DNA from: Comamonadaceae bacterium
GTDB lineage: Bacteria; Pseudomonadota; Gammaproteobacteria; Burkholderiales; Burkholderiaceae_C
DNA length: 64,000 nucleotides
Assembly: GCA_027488215.1 (NCBI GenBank)
Contig: JAIYCB010000039.1
Span: 29,797-93,796 of the forward strand
Direction of reading: 5' to 3'
The notes under the pieces are model-generated. The model was not told the DNA's origin. It ran no database searches and saw nothing but the letters and a program-made list of their open reading frames with translations. This document shows positions 8,878 to 17,336 of this stretch, in pieces. A program made the translations under genes and the position numbers. Every line of letters begins with the position of its first letter. Position 1 is the first letter of the stretch.

Positions 8878-9555
8878 TCACCACGGCAGGATCTGGCCGT
8901 CGTGGTTCAAAAATGCACCCCGGTGTTTCGGGTCGCGTTGTTCAAGAATGCTGTTCAGCGTTTGGCGCAGGCTGCTCGCGCTTTGCTCGGGCGTGAGGGG
9001 CGCGGCCGAGCCGCCCATGTCGGTCTGCACCCAACCGGGGTGAATGGCCAGCACAGTCACATTGGGCTGCTCGGCTTGCGTGCAGCGCACCACCATATTC
9101 AGGGCGGCCTTGCTCACGCGGTAAAGCACTGCATTGCCACTGGTGGTGTTCTGCATGCTGCCCATGACGGAGCTGATGCAGGCGATCACGCCTTTTGTCT
9201 CATGCACCATGGGCACGATTTGCGGGATGATCTGCATCGCGCCCATCACGTTGGTGTGCATGACAGCGTCAAAGCTGTCGCGGGTGGGCGGGGTGCTCGC
9301 GTTGTTGCGGTCCATCGCACCCGCCACATAAACAACCAAGTCGATTTTTTCGCCGTCCAACTGCCAAGACAGCCCCGAGTTACTGGTCGGGTTGGCCACA
9401 TCGAGGCGCAGGGTTTGCGCACCCAGCGCTTTAAGTCGGGTCAGGTCCGCATCAGATCGGGCAGTGGCGATCACGCGCCAGCCGTCTGCGATGTATTGAT
9501 TGGCCAGTTCAAATCCGATGCCACGTGAGGCACCCAGGAGGAGGATGGTTTTCAT
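8878..9555 (-). CDS. Short-chain dehydrogenase/reductase
   Basis: A 225-residue SDR. GASRGIG at residues 8-14 is the NAD(P)-binding glycine motif, and YRVSK near 149-153 holds the catalytic Tyr and Lys, preceded by the ISSV serine. The short length and the TARSDADL segment after the second strand suggest an atypical, CsgA/YciK-like cytosolic SDR rather than a beta-ketoacyl reductase. It lies between the thiolase and the acyl-CoA dehydrogenase, but a 240-base repeat-bearing gap upstream separates it from the thiolase. The substrate is unknown. Confidence 0.85.
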   Translation of the reverse strand: MKTILLLGASRGIGFELANQYIADGWRVIATARSDADLTRLKALGAQTLRLDVANPTSNSGLSWQLDGEKIDLVVYVAGAMDRNNASTPPTRDSFDAVMHTNVMGAMQIIPQIVPMVHETKGVIACISSVMGSMQNTTSGNAVLYRVSKAALNMVVRCTQAEQPNVTVLAIHPGWVQTDMGGSAAPLTPEQSASSLRQTLNSILEQRDPKHRGAFLNHDGQILPW

Positions 9556-9625
9556 GTCTCAATACAGTTTGTCACTGCCAGCGTAGCGCTGCAGCCGAAT
9601 ACATGTGCCCAGCGAGCGCATGAAT

Positions 9626-9774
9626 GGATGGCCACGTCGCTGCGCTCCTCGCCATGACAGAAACTCTGTCATCTCGTAGAACGAAGCAATCCACGGCAAA
9701 AAATCTGTCATCGCGTGGCACGAAGCGATCCATTACGGTAACTCTGTCATCGCGAGGAACGAAGCGATCCATGA
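9626..9774. repeat. Cluster of four dispersed intergenic repeat units
   Basis: Three direct copies of a unit of about 28 bases (9667-9693, 9706-9733, 9745-9774) share the pattern TGTCATCNCG, then GAACGAAGC, then ATCCA. A fourth copy (9626-9658) is inverted: its complement contains GTCATGGCGAGGAGC, then GACGTGG and ATCC. The units resemble the GTCATTGCGAGGA...GAAGC...ATCC dispersed repeats known from many unrelated bacterial genomes. They lie in the 240-base gap between the SDR start and the thiolase stop. Spacers are 12-13 bases and irregular, which excludes a CRISPR array. They are probably non-coding mobile repeats. Confidence 0.75.
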
Positions 9775-9795
9775 CTGGCCGTTGGGCGTTTGCCA

Positions 9796-10980
9796 TCAAA
9801 CCAATTCCAAAGCCACTGCTGTGCCCTCGCCGCCGCCGATGCACAGCGTGGCGAGGCCCTTTTTCAGGCCACGGGCTTTCAGCGCGTGGATCAAGGTGAC
9901 CATGATGCGCGCACCGGAAGCACCGATGGGGTGGCCCAAGGCGCAAGCGCCGCCATTCACGTTGACCTTGTCGTGCGGCACGTTCAGCTCTTTCATGAGC
10001 GCCATGGGCACCACGGCAAAGGCTTCGTTCACTTCCCACAGGTCGACGTCTTCCACCTTCCAGCCCGCTTTGGCCAAAGCTTTTTGCGTTGCGCCCACGG
10101 GGGCGGTGGCAAACCACTCGGGCTCTTGCGCGTGGGTGGCGTGGCTGACGATGCGGGCCAGGGGCTTGCAACCGAGCTTGGCGGCGGTACTCTCGCGCAT
10201 CAGAACCATGGCCGCTGCACCGTCGTTGATGGACGAACTGCTGGCAGCGGTGATGGTGCCGTCTTTCTTGAAGGCGGGCTTGAGGCTGGTGATCTTGTCG
10301 AGCTTGACTTTGCCGGGGCCTTCGTCGATAGACACGACGCGCTCGCCGCTGCGGTCTTTGACTGTGACGGGCGTGATCTCGGCGGCAAAAGCGCCCGACT
10401 CGGTGGCGGCCTTGGCGCGCTGCACGCTGGTGGTGGCAAAGTGGTCTTGTGCGGCGCGGGTGAAGCTGTATTTGGCCGCACAGTCTTCTCCAAAGGTGCC
10501 CATGCTGCGGCCTGGCTCGTAAGCGTCTTCCAAACCGTCGAGCATCATGTGGTCAAAGATGCGGTCGTGGCCCATGCGGTAACCACCTCGGCCCTTGAGC
10601 ATCAGGTAAGGCGCGTTGGTCATGCTTTCCATGCCACCGGCCACCAGCACGTCGTGCGTGCCTGCGACCAACATGTCGTGCGCGAACATGGCCGCGCGCA
10701 TGCCCGAGCCGCACATCTTGGACAGCGTAACCGCGCCCGCGCTCTTGGGCAAACCGCCCTTGAAACCCGCTTGGCGCGCTGGGGCTTGACCCTGGCCCGC
10801 CATCAGGCAGTTGCCAAACAGCACTTCGGTGACCAGCTCTGATTTGATGCCAGCGCGCTCTACGGCGGCTTTGATGGCTGCGCCACCCAGGTCGTGGGCG
10901 GCCAGCGCCGAAAAGTCACCTTGAAAGCTGCCCATAGGAGTGCGCGCAGCGCTGACGATGACGATGGGGTCGTGTGACAT
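9796..10980 (-). CDS. Acetyl-CoA C-acetyltransferase (thiolase)
   Basis: 394 residues, a standard biosynthetic/degradative thiolase. All three catalytic residues are in place: C90 (LSKMCGSGMRA), H350 (CALGHPIGASGAR) and C380 (LCIGGGEG). It interconverts two acetyl-CoA and acetoacetyl-CoA, and so would finish acetoacetate use after leucine breakdown. AGGA precedes the ATG at 10980; the longer upstream reading overlaps the hypothetical gene and is not used. It lies downstream of ivd and the carbonic anhydrase on the same strand. Confidence 0.95.
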   Translation of the reverse strand: MSHDPIVIVSAARTPMGSFQGDFSALAAHDLGGAAIKAAVERAGIKSELVTEVLFGNCLMAGQGQAPARQAGFKGGLPKSAGAVTLSKMCGSGMRAAMFAHDMLVAGTHDVLVAGGMESMTNAPYLMLKGRGGYRMGHDRIFDHMMLDGLEDAYEPGRSMGTFGEDCAAKYSFTRAAQDHFATTSVQRAKAATESGAFAAEITPVTVKDRSGERVVSIDEGPGKVKLDKITSLKPAFKKDGTITAASSSSINDGAAAMVLMRESTAAKLGCKPLARIVSHATHAQEPEWFATAPVGATQKALAKAGWKVEDVDLWEVNEAFAVVPMALMKELNVPHDKVNVNGGACALGHPIGASGARIMVTLIHALKARGLKKGLATLCIGGGEGTAVALELV

Positions 10981-10991
10981 ATGAATTCCTT

Positions 10992-11492
10992 TCAGGCGTG
11001 GATGTCGGCAATGATCAGGTGTTCGCCGGTTTCTTCTTCGGCGATGCGGCGGATGTAAGCGACGAAATCGGGGTCTTCGCCGCGCAATAAGAGGGGCAGA
11101 GACTGGCGGAAGTCGTCCCGGCGGCACCACTCGCGCATATAGTCGTCCCAGGAGTTCCAGCGGCGCTGTTCGGTGGCGCGCATTTCCTCGCGAAAAGCGA
11201 TCAGAAAAGCACGTTCGAACAGCGCAATGAGCATGTCAAAAATGATCAACATGCGTTCTCTTTGCTCAGGCGTCGGATCAGGCAGGGCCTGATTGGTGCG
11301 CAGTTGCAGATCGGCGTGGTCCAGCACCACTTTCAAAAAATCATTGTAGGCATCTGACAGGTGTTGGTAAGCCTCTTCTTCTTCGTTTTCACGTTCCTTG
11401 CGCTGCTCGAGCCAGAACACCCAGACGGCATAAGGCAGACCGAACACGGTCACCGCATAACTGCCCAACTCCAGAAGTTCTGCCAAGCTCAT
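10992..11492 (-). CDS. Hypothetical protein with one N-terminal membrane segment
   Basis: 166 residues, family not recognised. Residues 8-30 (including SYAVTVFGLPYAVWVFWLEQ) form one hydrophobic segment, followed by a charged stretch RKERENEEEEA and a largely helical cytoplasmic domain with several Trp, Arg and Asp residues (RRWNSWDDYMREWCRRDDF). This looks like a small membrane-anchored helical protein. The start at 11492 lies 5 bases after the carbonic anhydrase stop, and the gene precedes the thiolase, so it is co-transcribed with leucine-degradation genes. No catalytic motif is visible. Confidence 0.7.
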   Translation of the reverse strand: MSLAELLELGSYAVTVFGLPYAVWVFWLEQRKERENEEEEAYQHLSDAYNDFLKVVLDHADLQLRTNQALPDPTPEQRERMLIIFDMLIALFERAFLIAFREEMRATEQRRWNSWDDYMREWCRRDDFRQSLPLLLRGEDPDFVAYIRRIAEEETGEHLIIADIHA

Positions 11493-11497
11493 GGGCG

Positions 11498-12139
11498 TCA
11501 ACCGCCTCTCGGATAGCGCTTGAGCGCTTGGCGAAATACACCCAGCACCTCGCCCGGATGGGTCATGCTCACCCCCAGGTCTTTGGCCAAGCCGTCCTTG
11601 ATGCCGTAACACCAACCGTGCACACTGAGTTTCTGCCCACGGGCCCAGGCGTCCTGAACCACATTGGTCAAAGCCACGTTACCCACTTGCTCAATCACGT
11701 TCATTTCGCACAGAACGTCTTCCTGTTCGGCCACCGGCAGATGATCGAGACGGCGACGGTGCCGCACCTTGACGTCGTGCACATGGCGCAACCAGTTGTC
11801 GACCAGTCCAACGCGCATGCCACGCAAGGTGGCCAGCACACCACCACAGCCGTAATGGCCCACCACCATGATCTGCTCAACCTTCAGGACGTCGACCGCG
11901 TACTGAATGACAGACAGGGCGTTGAGGTCGGAATGCACCACCAGGTTGGCGACATTGCGGTGCACAAACACTTCGCCCGGGTCCAGACCCGTGATTTGAT
12001 TGGCGGGTACTCGGCTGTCAGAGCAACCGATCCACAAGAAACGGGGCGATTGCTGGTTAGCCAGACGCTTGAAGAAATCGGGATCCTCGCGCACCATGCG
12101 CGCAGCCCATTCACGGTTTTTGGCGAGCAGTGTTTGCAT
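11498..12139 (-). CDS. can: Beta-class carbonic anhydrase
   Basis: 213 residues. The zinc ligands and catalytic dyad are all present: C39, D41 and R43 in WIGCSDSRVPA, then H95 and C98 in VGHYGCGG. It matches the E. coli Can type almost position for position. The enzyme converts CO2 to bicarbonate, the co-substrate of methylcrotonoyl-CoA carboxylase encoded in the same locus, which gives a plausible reason for its placement. The start at 12139 has GAGG overlapping the ivd stop; the longer reading to 12181 would overlap ivd. Confidence 0.93.
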   Translation of the reverse strand: MQTLLAKNREWAARMVREDPDFFKRLANQQSPRFLWIGCSDSRVPANQITGLDPGEVFVHRNVANLVVHSDLNALSVIQYAVDVLKVEQIMVVGHYGCGGVLATLRGMRVGLVDNWLRHVHDVKVRHRRRLDHLPVAEQEDVLCEMNVIEQVGNVALTNVVQDAWARGQKLSVHGWCYGIKDGLAKDLGVSMTHPGEVLGVFRQALKRYPRGG

Positions 12140-12149
12140 GGCCTGTGCC

Positions 12150-13331
12150 TCAGCAGGTTTCGGCGAAGAGCTCGCGGCCAATCAGCATGCGGCGGATTTC
12201 TGAAGTGCCTGCACCGATCTCGTACAACTTGGCATCGCGCCACAAACGGCCCAGCGGGTATTCGTTGATGTAGCCATTGCCGCCAAAAATCTGCACGCCT
12301 TCGCCCGCCATCCAGGTGGCTTTTTCAGCGGTCCACAAAATGACGCTGGCGCAGTCCTTGCGCACCTGACGCACATGCTCGGTGCCCAGCAGATCCAGGT
12401 TCTTGGCCACGGTATAGGCGAAACTGCGACCGGCTTGCAGCACGGTGTACATGTCAGCCACTTTGCCCTGGATCAGCTGGAATTCGCCAATGCTTTGGCC
12501 AAACTGCTTGCGGTCGTGGATGTAGGGGATCACGTTGTCCATGACGGCTTGCATGATGCCCAGGGGGCCACCGGTCAGCACAGCGCGCTCGTAGTCCAGG
12601 CCGCTCATCAGCACCTTGGCGCCATTGTTGAGGCCGCCCAGGATGTTCTCAGCAGGCACCTCAACGTTGTTGAACACCAACTCGCCCGTGTGGCTTCCGC
12701 GCATGCCCAGCTTGTCGAGCTTTTGCGCGATGGAAAAACCTTTCATGCCCTTCTCGATCAGGAAGGCCGTCACGCCGCGCGCGCCCAACTCGGGCTCGCT
12801 CTTGGCATAGACCACCAGGGTATCGGCATCGGGGCCGTTGGTGATCCACATCTTGGAGCCGTTGAGCAGGTAATAACCGCCTTTGTCTTCGGCCTTGAGC
12901 TTCATGCTGAGCACGTCCGAGCCCGCGCCAGGTTCGGACATCGCCAGTGCGCCCACGTGCTCACCGCTGATCAGCTTGGGCAAGTATTTGGCGCATTGGG
13001 CCTCGTTGCCGTTGCGCTTGATCTGGTTGACGCAGAGGTTGGAGTGCGCGCCATAGGACAGACCCACGCTGGCCGAAGCGCGGGAGATTTCTTCCATCGC
13101 GATCATGTGCGCCAGATAGCCCATGTTGGCGCCGCCGTATTCCTCGCCCACGGTGATGCCCAGCACGCCCAGGTCACCCATCTTGCGCCACAGGTCCATG
13201 GGGAACTGGTCGTTGCGGTCAATTTCGGCAGCGCGGGGGGCGATTTCGGTTTGGGCAAAGTCGCGTACGGCGTTGCGCAGGGCGTCAATATCTTCACCGA
13301 GTTGGAAATTCAGGCCAGGCAAGTTGTTCAT
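12150..13331 (-). CDS. ivd: Isovaleryl-CoA dehydrogenase
   Basis: 393 residues. The isovaleryl type is shown by the catalytic glutamate E248 in [15 protein letters not shown], located mid-protein rather than near the C-terminus. FAD and substrate segments [16 protein letters not shown] and GSKMWITNG are intact, and the tail [19 protein letters not shown] is typical. It oxidises isovaleryl-CoA to 3-methylcrotonyl-CoA, passing electrons to ETF, and produces the substrate of the LiuBD carboxylase in this window. It follows the thioesterase, whose promoter carries a LiuR-type operator. Confidence 0.96.
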   Translation of the reverse strand: MNNLPGLNFQLGEDIDALRNAVRDFAQTEIAPRAAEIDRNDQFPMDLWRKMGDLGVLGITVGEEYGGANMGYLAHMIAMEEISRASASVGLSYGAHSNLCVNQIKRNGNEAQCAKYLPKLISGEHVGALAMSEPGAGSDVLSMKLKAEDKGGYYLLNGSKMWITNGPDADTLVVYAKSEPELGARGVTAFLIEKGMKGFSIAQKLDKLGMRGSHTGELVFNNVEVPAENILGGLNNGAKVLMSGLDYERAVLTGGPLGIMQAVMDNVIPYIHDRKQFGQSIGEFQLIQGKVADMYTVLQAGRSFAYTVAKNLDLLGTEHVRQVRKDCASVILWTAEKATWMAGEGVQIFGGNGYINEYPLGRLWRDAKLYEIGAGTSEIRRMLIGRELFAETC

Positions 13332-13410
13332 GGGTTCTCCGAAGGTGAGTTATGCATTGTGTTCTTGGTTTTTTCGTTCAACGCTGATACACAACGCAGA
13401 AAGCTAAACA

Positions 13411-13875
13411 TCAATAATTCTTGGTCACAGGCACCAGGGTTTGCTGCATCAGTGCGCAGTCCGTTCGTTTGCCACTGTCATCGATGTGCACCACCTCGGC
13501 CGTGGTCACGATGATGCGTTTGCCCGCTTTGGTGACGCGGCCGATGGCGCGTATTTCTCCACCCTGAAAACTGGCGAGAAAGTTGATTTTGTATTCCACC
13601 GTGGTGACCTCCATGCCCTCGGGTGCCACGGTCAGGGCAGCGTAGCCGCCGGCAATGTCGGCCAAGGCGCCCATGGCGCCACCATGAAAGCCACCCTGCT
13701 GCTGGGTCACCTTGTCGCTGTAGGGCAAGGCCAATTCGACCAGACCGGCTGTAGCCGACAACAGGCGAACGCCCAAGTGGTTCATCATGCCCTGACGGGC
13801 CAAGCTGAGGGCCACGCGCTCGTGAGCTGTGCCAGCTGTCGTGGCTGAAGGGTCTGAAGAGGAGGCAGTGCTCAC
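13411..13875 (-). CDS. PaaI-type hotdog thioesterase
   Basis: 154 residues with a hotdog fold: GGFHGGAMGALADIAGGYAA holds the central helix with the conserved Gly/Asp pattern, and VEYKINFLAS is the following strand. The family hydrolyses small acyl-CoA or phenylacetyl-CoA esters and could recycle CoA when branched acyl-CoAs accumulate. Start choice is uncertain: no ATG fits, so the candidates are GTG at 13875 with GGA 6 bases upstream (used here) and TTG at 13899. A LiuR-type palindrome lies about 40 bases upstream of the chosen start. Confidence 0.85.
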   Translation of the reverse strand: MSTASSSDPSATTAGTAHERVALSLARQGMMNHLGVRLLSATAGLVELALPYSDKVTQQQGGFHGGAMGALADIAGGYAALTVAPEGMEVTTVEYKINFLASFQGGEIRAIGRVTKAGKRIIVTTAEVVHIDDSGKRTDCALMQQTLVPVTKNY

Positions 13876-13912
13876 ATCACATCCAGTGCTTGAGGTCAAA
13901 CCCAGACTTTAA

Positions 13913-13935
13913 TTGACGTTTACGTCAACGTCAAT
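13913..13935. promoter_or_regulatory. LiuR-type operator 1 (thioesterase/ivd promoter)
   Basis: TTGACGT and ACGTCAA (13913-13919, 13922-13928) form a perfect inverted repeat with a 2-base spacer, extended by CGTCAAT to 13935. This resembles the palindromic motifs described for MerR-family LiuR regulators of branched-chain amino acid catabolism. It differs at one base from a second copy at 14445-14467. It sits just upstream of the thioesterase gene that heads the minus-strand liu series. Confidence 0.7.
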
Positions 13936-13963
13936 CAAAACAGCCCTTCTGGTGGCCCTACTT

Positions 13964-14368
13964 TCAAGCGGCAGGCCCCGACTTATTGGCTTTGCCCAAG
14001 AGGCTGCGGGTCTCTTTTTCATGGGTTTTGACCTCGTCCAGCGTCGCCTCTAAATCGGACAACTGCGACTCCAATTGCTGGCGGTGCTCGGCCAGTACCA
14101 CGAGGAATTTTTTCAGCTGGGGCACCGTGTCGCGAGGGCTGTCGTACATGTCGATCAAGTCTTTGGCTTCATTGAGCGACAGGCCCAAACGCTTGGCCCG
14201 CAAAGTGAGCTTCAGGCGCGTGCGGTCGCGTGAAGAGTACACGCGGTTGCGCCCACCGGGGCCAGAGCGCTCGGGCTCCAGCAGCCCCATGTCTTCGTAA
14301 AAACGGATGGCGCGGGTGGTCAGGTCAAATTCCTGGGCCAGATCGCTGATCGTGTACGTGTTCGCCAT
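13964..14368 (-). CDS. liuR: MerR-family regulator, LiuR-like
   Basis: 134 residues. The N-terminal winged helix (TYTISDLAQEFDLTTRAIRF, then YEDMGLLEPER) is a classic MerR DNA-binding domain. The coiled-coil dimerisation helix follows (about 80-125, LKKFLVVLAEHRQQLESQLSD). No cysteine metal-binding C-terminus is present, which fits the LiuR branch that senses acyl-CoA or branched-chain intermediates. It lies between two operator-like palindromes and next to ivd and the carboxylase genes. Repression of the locus, relieved by a pathway intermediate, is the expected behaviour but is inferred from family and position. Confidence 0.88.
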   Translation of the reverse strand: MANTYTISDLAQEFDLTTRAIRFYEDMGLLEPERSGPGGRNRVYSSRDRTRLKLTLRAKRLGLSLNEAKDLIDMYDSPRDTVPQLKKFLVVLAEHRQQLESQLSDLEATLDEVKTHEKETRSLLGKANKSGPAA

Positions 14369-14444
14369 GACGTGGGGTCCTCACCGTCCTTGCACACTGG
14401 GGACAGCCCCCGTCAAGGTGCGCCGCCTAGAATGCTTTTCATGT

Positions 14445-14467
14445 TTGACGTTAACGTCAACGTCAAT
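14445..14467. promoter_or_regulatory. LiuR-type operator 2 (divergent liuR/MBL promoter)
   Basis: TTGACGTTAACGTCAA at 14445-14460 is a perfect 16-base palindrome, again followed by CGTCAAT. It lies between the divergent starts of liuR (14368) and the MBL-fold gene (14499). A TAGAAT box at 14428-14433 just upstream on the plus strand could be a -10 element, so the operator would overlap the start of transcription, consistent with repression. Confidence 0.72.
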
Positions 14468-14498
14468 TGTGCGAATGCTAACCCAAACGAGCTGACCG

Positions 14499-15596
14499 AT
14501 GTCCACTTTGCCCCCCGCTTCTTTGTCAGACTCGCCCTTGCATTACCCGTTGGACAAACAATTGCCCGAGCTGGGCGCTGCCATCGAAGTGGCGCCAGGC
14601 GTGATGTGGCTGCGAATGGGCCTGCCTTTTGCGCTCAATCACATCAACCTGTGGCTGCTGCGCGACCGCTTGCCTGATCCTGCTCAGCCAGGGGTTCAAC
14701 TTGAAGGCTGGACGGCGGTGGACTGCGGCATCGACAACCCCGAAACCCGAGAGGCTTGGCTGCAGGTGGAACAGCAAGTGCTGCAAGGCCTGCCCATCTT
14801 GCGCGTGCTGGTGACCCACATGCACCCGGACCACATGGGCCTGGCGCATTGGCTGTGCGAACGCTGGAAAGCGCCTTTGTGGACGAGCACCAGCGAATAC
14901 CAGTCCGCGCTGCTCGCTTGCAGCGGTTTGTCCAATTTTGGCGGGGCTCCCACAGTGGCTTTTTTCAAGTCGCATGGCTGGAACAAGTCTGACGAGTTGG
15001 CCCAGGTGCAAGCCAGGGTGGGCTATTACCCCAGCATGGTCCCCAAGATTCCGAGCGCTTATGTGCGTTTGATGGACGGGACGCGCGTGCGCATCGGTGA
15101 GCGTGTCTGGCAATGCTTGAGCGGCTTTGGTCACTCACCTGAACACATGGCTTTGCACGACGCTCAAAACCAACTGCTCATCAGCGGCGACATGCTGCTG
15201 CCCGCCATCTCCACCAACGTCAGTGTCTACGCCATGGAACCCGAAGGCAATCCACTGCAGTGGTTCCTCAATTCACTGGACAAAATGGCCCAATTGCCTG
15301 ATGCCACTTTGGTGCTGCCCTCACACGGGCGGCCATTTCAGGGCGCTGCCACGCGCATCGCGCAACTCCAATCGCACCACGCCGAGCGCCTGTCCGACTT
15401 GCTGCAGGCCTGCCGCGCAAAGGCATGCTGTGCTTACGAGCTCTTGCCGGTGCTGTTCAAAAGGCCGCTTGATGTGCACCAGACCACCTTCGCACTGGGC
15501 GAAGCTGTGGCGCACCTGAACCTGTTGTGCTTGTCTGGCCAAATGCTTCGTGCGCGTGGTGGCGATGGTGTTGAACGTTTCAGCACCATCGCTTAG
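14499..15596 (+). CDS. MBL-fold metallo-hydrolase of the liu locus
   Basis: 365 residues with the metallo-beta-lactamase motif THMHPDHMG (H107, H109, D111, H112), further ligands in FGHSPEHMA and SGDMLLP, and a C-terminal histidine in LPSHGRPF. A C-terminal helical extension (about 290-360) is typical of this glyoxalase II-like group. It is divergent from liuR with a LiuR-type operator in the shared promoter, so it is probably a regulon member, perhaps a thioesterase or lactonase acting on an acyl intermediate. The substrate is not known. Confidence 0.85.
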   Translation: MSTLPPASLSDSPLHYPLDKQLPELGAAIEVAPGVMWLRMGLPFALNHINLWLLRDRLPDPAQPGVQLEGWTAVDCGIDNPETREAWLQVEQQVLQGLPILRVLVTHMHPDHMGLAHWLCERWKAPLWTSTSEYQSALLACSGLSNFGGAPTVAFFKSHGWNKSDELAQVQARVGYYPSMVPKIPSAYVRLMDGTRVRIGERVWQCLSGFGHSPEHMALHDAQNQLLISGDMLLPAISTNVSVYAMEPEGNPLQWFLNSLDKMAQLPDATLVLPSHGRPFQGAATRIAQLQSHHAERLSDLLQACRAKACCAYELLPVLFKRPLDVHQTTFALGEAVAHLNLLCLSGQMLRARGGDGVERFSTIA

Positions 15597-15622
15597 ATTG
15601 GAGCATTCACCCAAGGTCTGTC

Positions 15623-16543
15623 TCAATCTTCTTGCAAGTCCAGCGGTGCCTGGCGCAAGGCTTTGCGGCGTTGCGCATAGTCGGGCATGACCTCACCCAC
15701 GGTTTCCCAAAACCGGGGGCCGTGGTTCATCTCACGCAGGTGCGCCAGCTCGTGTACCACCACGTAGTCGATTTGGCTGATGGGCAGGTGAATGAGCCGC
15801 CAATTCAGACGAATGTGTCCATCGACGCGGGCGCTGCCCCAGCGCGTGCTGGCACTGGACAGGCTGAGCTTTTGCCAGCGCACGCCCAGCAGAGGTGCAA
15901 AGTGGTGCAGGCGTTCTTCAAACAAGGCCTTGGCCTGCTTTTTGAGCCAAACCTGAGCAGCATCGCGCACCTGGGTCACAGTGGCACCGGGCGGCACCGT
16001 CACGGGCAGCAATTGCTCGGGTGCCAAGTCTTGTCCATGCACACGCCCCACACCACGCTCGAGCACACACAACTGTACCGTACGTCCCAAAAACGGCACC
16101 TCGGCCCCGTGCCGCCATTCGATGGCTTTTTGAAAGTGCTCAGTTTGCCGATCCTTGAATTGCTTCAGTTTGGCCACAATCCAGCCGCCTTTTTCCTGCA
16201 CAGCGGCATCCACTTCGCGCAAAGTGACCCAGTTGGGCGCACGCACCACCAGACCATCGGCCCCTACCAAAAAACCAATGCTCTTGCGGCGCGAGCGTTC
16301 AAAACGATAAGAGACCGTGACGCCTTGCAGCTGCGAATGGCGGTTGGCTGCAGGGTGGGTGAAACCGATGGTGCCTTCCTCAGGCGGAGCCAAGGGCAAT
16401 CCTTGGTCACCTTTGCTGGGGGCTGAGGCGGGTGGCACAGCCGTCAGCACATCCACTGCGGGTGCGACGGCGGTTGGCGGCTTGGGCTGGACCGGATCAC
16501 CCCCGGTGAAGAAGTCCAGTACAAACTGCAAAGGCGCGCGCAT
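15623..16543 (-). CDS. YgjP-like (DUF45) zinc metallopeptidase
   Basis: 306 residues. The zinc site HELAHLREMNHG (H264, E265, H268, H274) is the YgjP/WLM-type motif, preceded by the conserved STRWGSA. The first 80 residues are Pro/Ala-rich and probably disordered. The ATG at 16543 is preceded by AGGGCG; an earlier TTG at 16564 overlaps the plsC stop and is less likely. It directly follows plsC on the same strand. Biological substrates of this family are unknown. Confidence 0.85.
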   Translation of the reverse strand: MRAPLQFVLDFFTGGDPVQPKPPTAVAPAVDVLTAVPPASAPSKGDQGLPLAPPEEGTIGFTHPAANRHSQLQGVTVSYRFERSRRKSIGFLVGADGLVVRAPNWVTLREVDAAVQEKGGWIVAKLKQFKDRQTEHFQKAIEWRHGAEVPFLGRTVQLCVLERGVGRVHGQDLAPEQLLPVTVPPGATVTQVRDAAQVWLKKQAKALFEERLHHFAPLLGVRWQKLSLSSASTRWGSARVDGHIRLNWRLIHLPISQIDYVVVHELAHLREMNHGPRFWETVGEVMPDYAQRRKALRQAPLDLQED

Positions 16544-16560
16544 GCTTCGCCCTGCCCTGC

Positions 16561-17310
16561 TCAATGCCCTGAGGCTGCGGGGTAAGCCTCGGGATCAAGT
16601 CGGTGCATTTCGGACTCGATCCAGGTCTCAACTTCGAGCATCAGCTCTTCGGCACTGCGGCCCTCGCTGGGAATGGCGCGACCAATCGAGATGTCCACCA
16701 CGCCTGGCTTCTTGACGAAAGCCCGTGTGGGCCAGCAGCGGGCCGAAGTGACGGCAATAGGGATCACCGGCACGCCGGCCGCGATGGCCAAGCGTGCGCC
16801 ACCGCTTTTGTACTCGCCCTTTTGGCCGCGAGGAATGCGCGTGCCTTCGGGAAACATGATGACCCACACCCCCTCTTCCATCAGGCGGCGGCCCTGCTGC
16901 ACTACTTTGGCAAAGGCGCGCGAGCGCTGCTTGCGGTCGATGTGAATCATGTCCAGACGGCCCATGGCCCAGCCAAAAAACGGCACGCTGAGCAGCTCTT
17001 TCTTGAACACGTAGGCCAGCGGGTGCGGCATGATGACGGGCATCACAAAGGTTTCCCAGGTGGACTGGTGCTTGACCAGCAAAACCGCCGGGTCCTTGGT
17101 ACCCAATGGCAGGTTCTCCATGCCCTGGATGCGGTTTTCGATGCCCAGAATCCAGGTGCCACTGTTCACGGCCAAGCGCAGCCAACCGACACAAATCCAG
17201 TAAAGGCGCGTGCTGCGGACAAAGTAGGAAATCAGCACCACAAACAGCGCCCAAGGCACCACGGTGATGGCCATCCACAAGACATGAACAAGGGAGCGGA
17301 TGAAATTCAT
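16561..17310 (-). CDS. plsC: 1-acyl-sn-glycerol-3-phosphate acyltransferase
   Basis: 249 residues with an N-terminal membrane segment (WMAITVVPWALFVVLISYF). The acyltransferase motif reads VKHQSTWETF, with catalytic H81 and Glu at the position usually held by Asp (H-x4-E instead of H-x4-D). The second motif FPEGTRIPRG (154-163) is intact. It acylates lysophosphatidic acid to phosphatidic acid at the inner membrane. It lies in the conserved block gmhB-plsC downstream of glyQS. The Glu variant occurs in a KHQSTWETF context that I recall from other betaproteobacterial PlsC proteins, so it is not taken as damage. Confidence 0.93.
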   Translation of the reverse strand: MNFIRSLVHVLWMAITVVPWALFVVLISYFVRSTRLYWICVGWLRLAVNSGTWILGIENRIQGMENLPLGTKDPAVLLVKHQSTWETFVMPVIMPHPLAYVFKKELLSVPFFGWAMGRLDMIHIDRKQRSRAFAKVVQQGRRLMEEGVWVIMFPEGTRIPRGQKGEYKSGGARLAIAAGVPVIPIAVTSARCWPTRAFVKKPGVVDISIGRAIPSEGRSAEELMLEVETWIESEMHRLDPEAYPAASGH

Positions 17311-17336
17311 GCGGAGGCAAACTCGGTTGAGAAAAA

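Noticed and set aside
9626..9774. Possible CRISPR array
   Set aside because: Units are imperfect, one is inverted, spacers are only 12-13 bases, and no cas genes are present.
16561..17310. PlsC with H-x4-E instead of H-x4-D taken as inactivation
   Set aside because: The remaining motifs are intact and the KHQSTWETF context looks like a normal betaproteobacterial variant.
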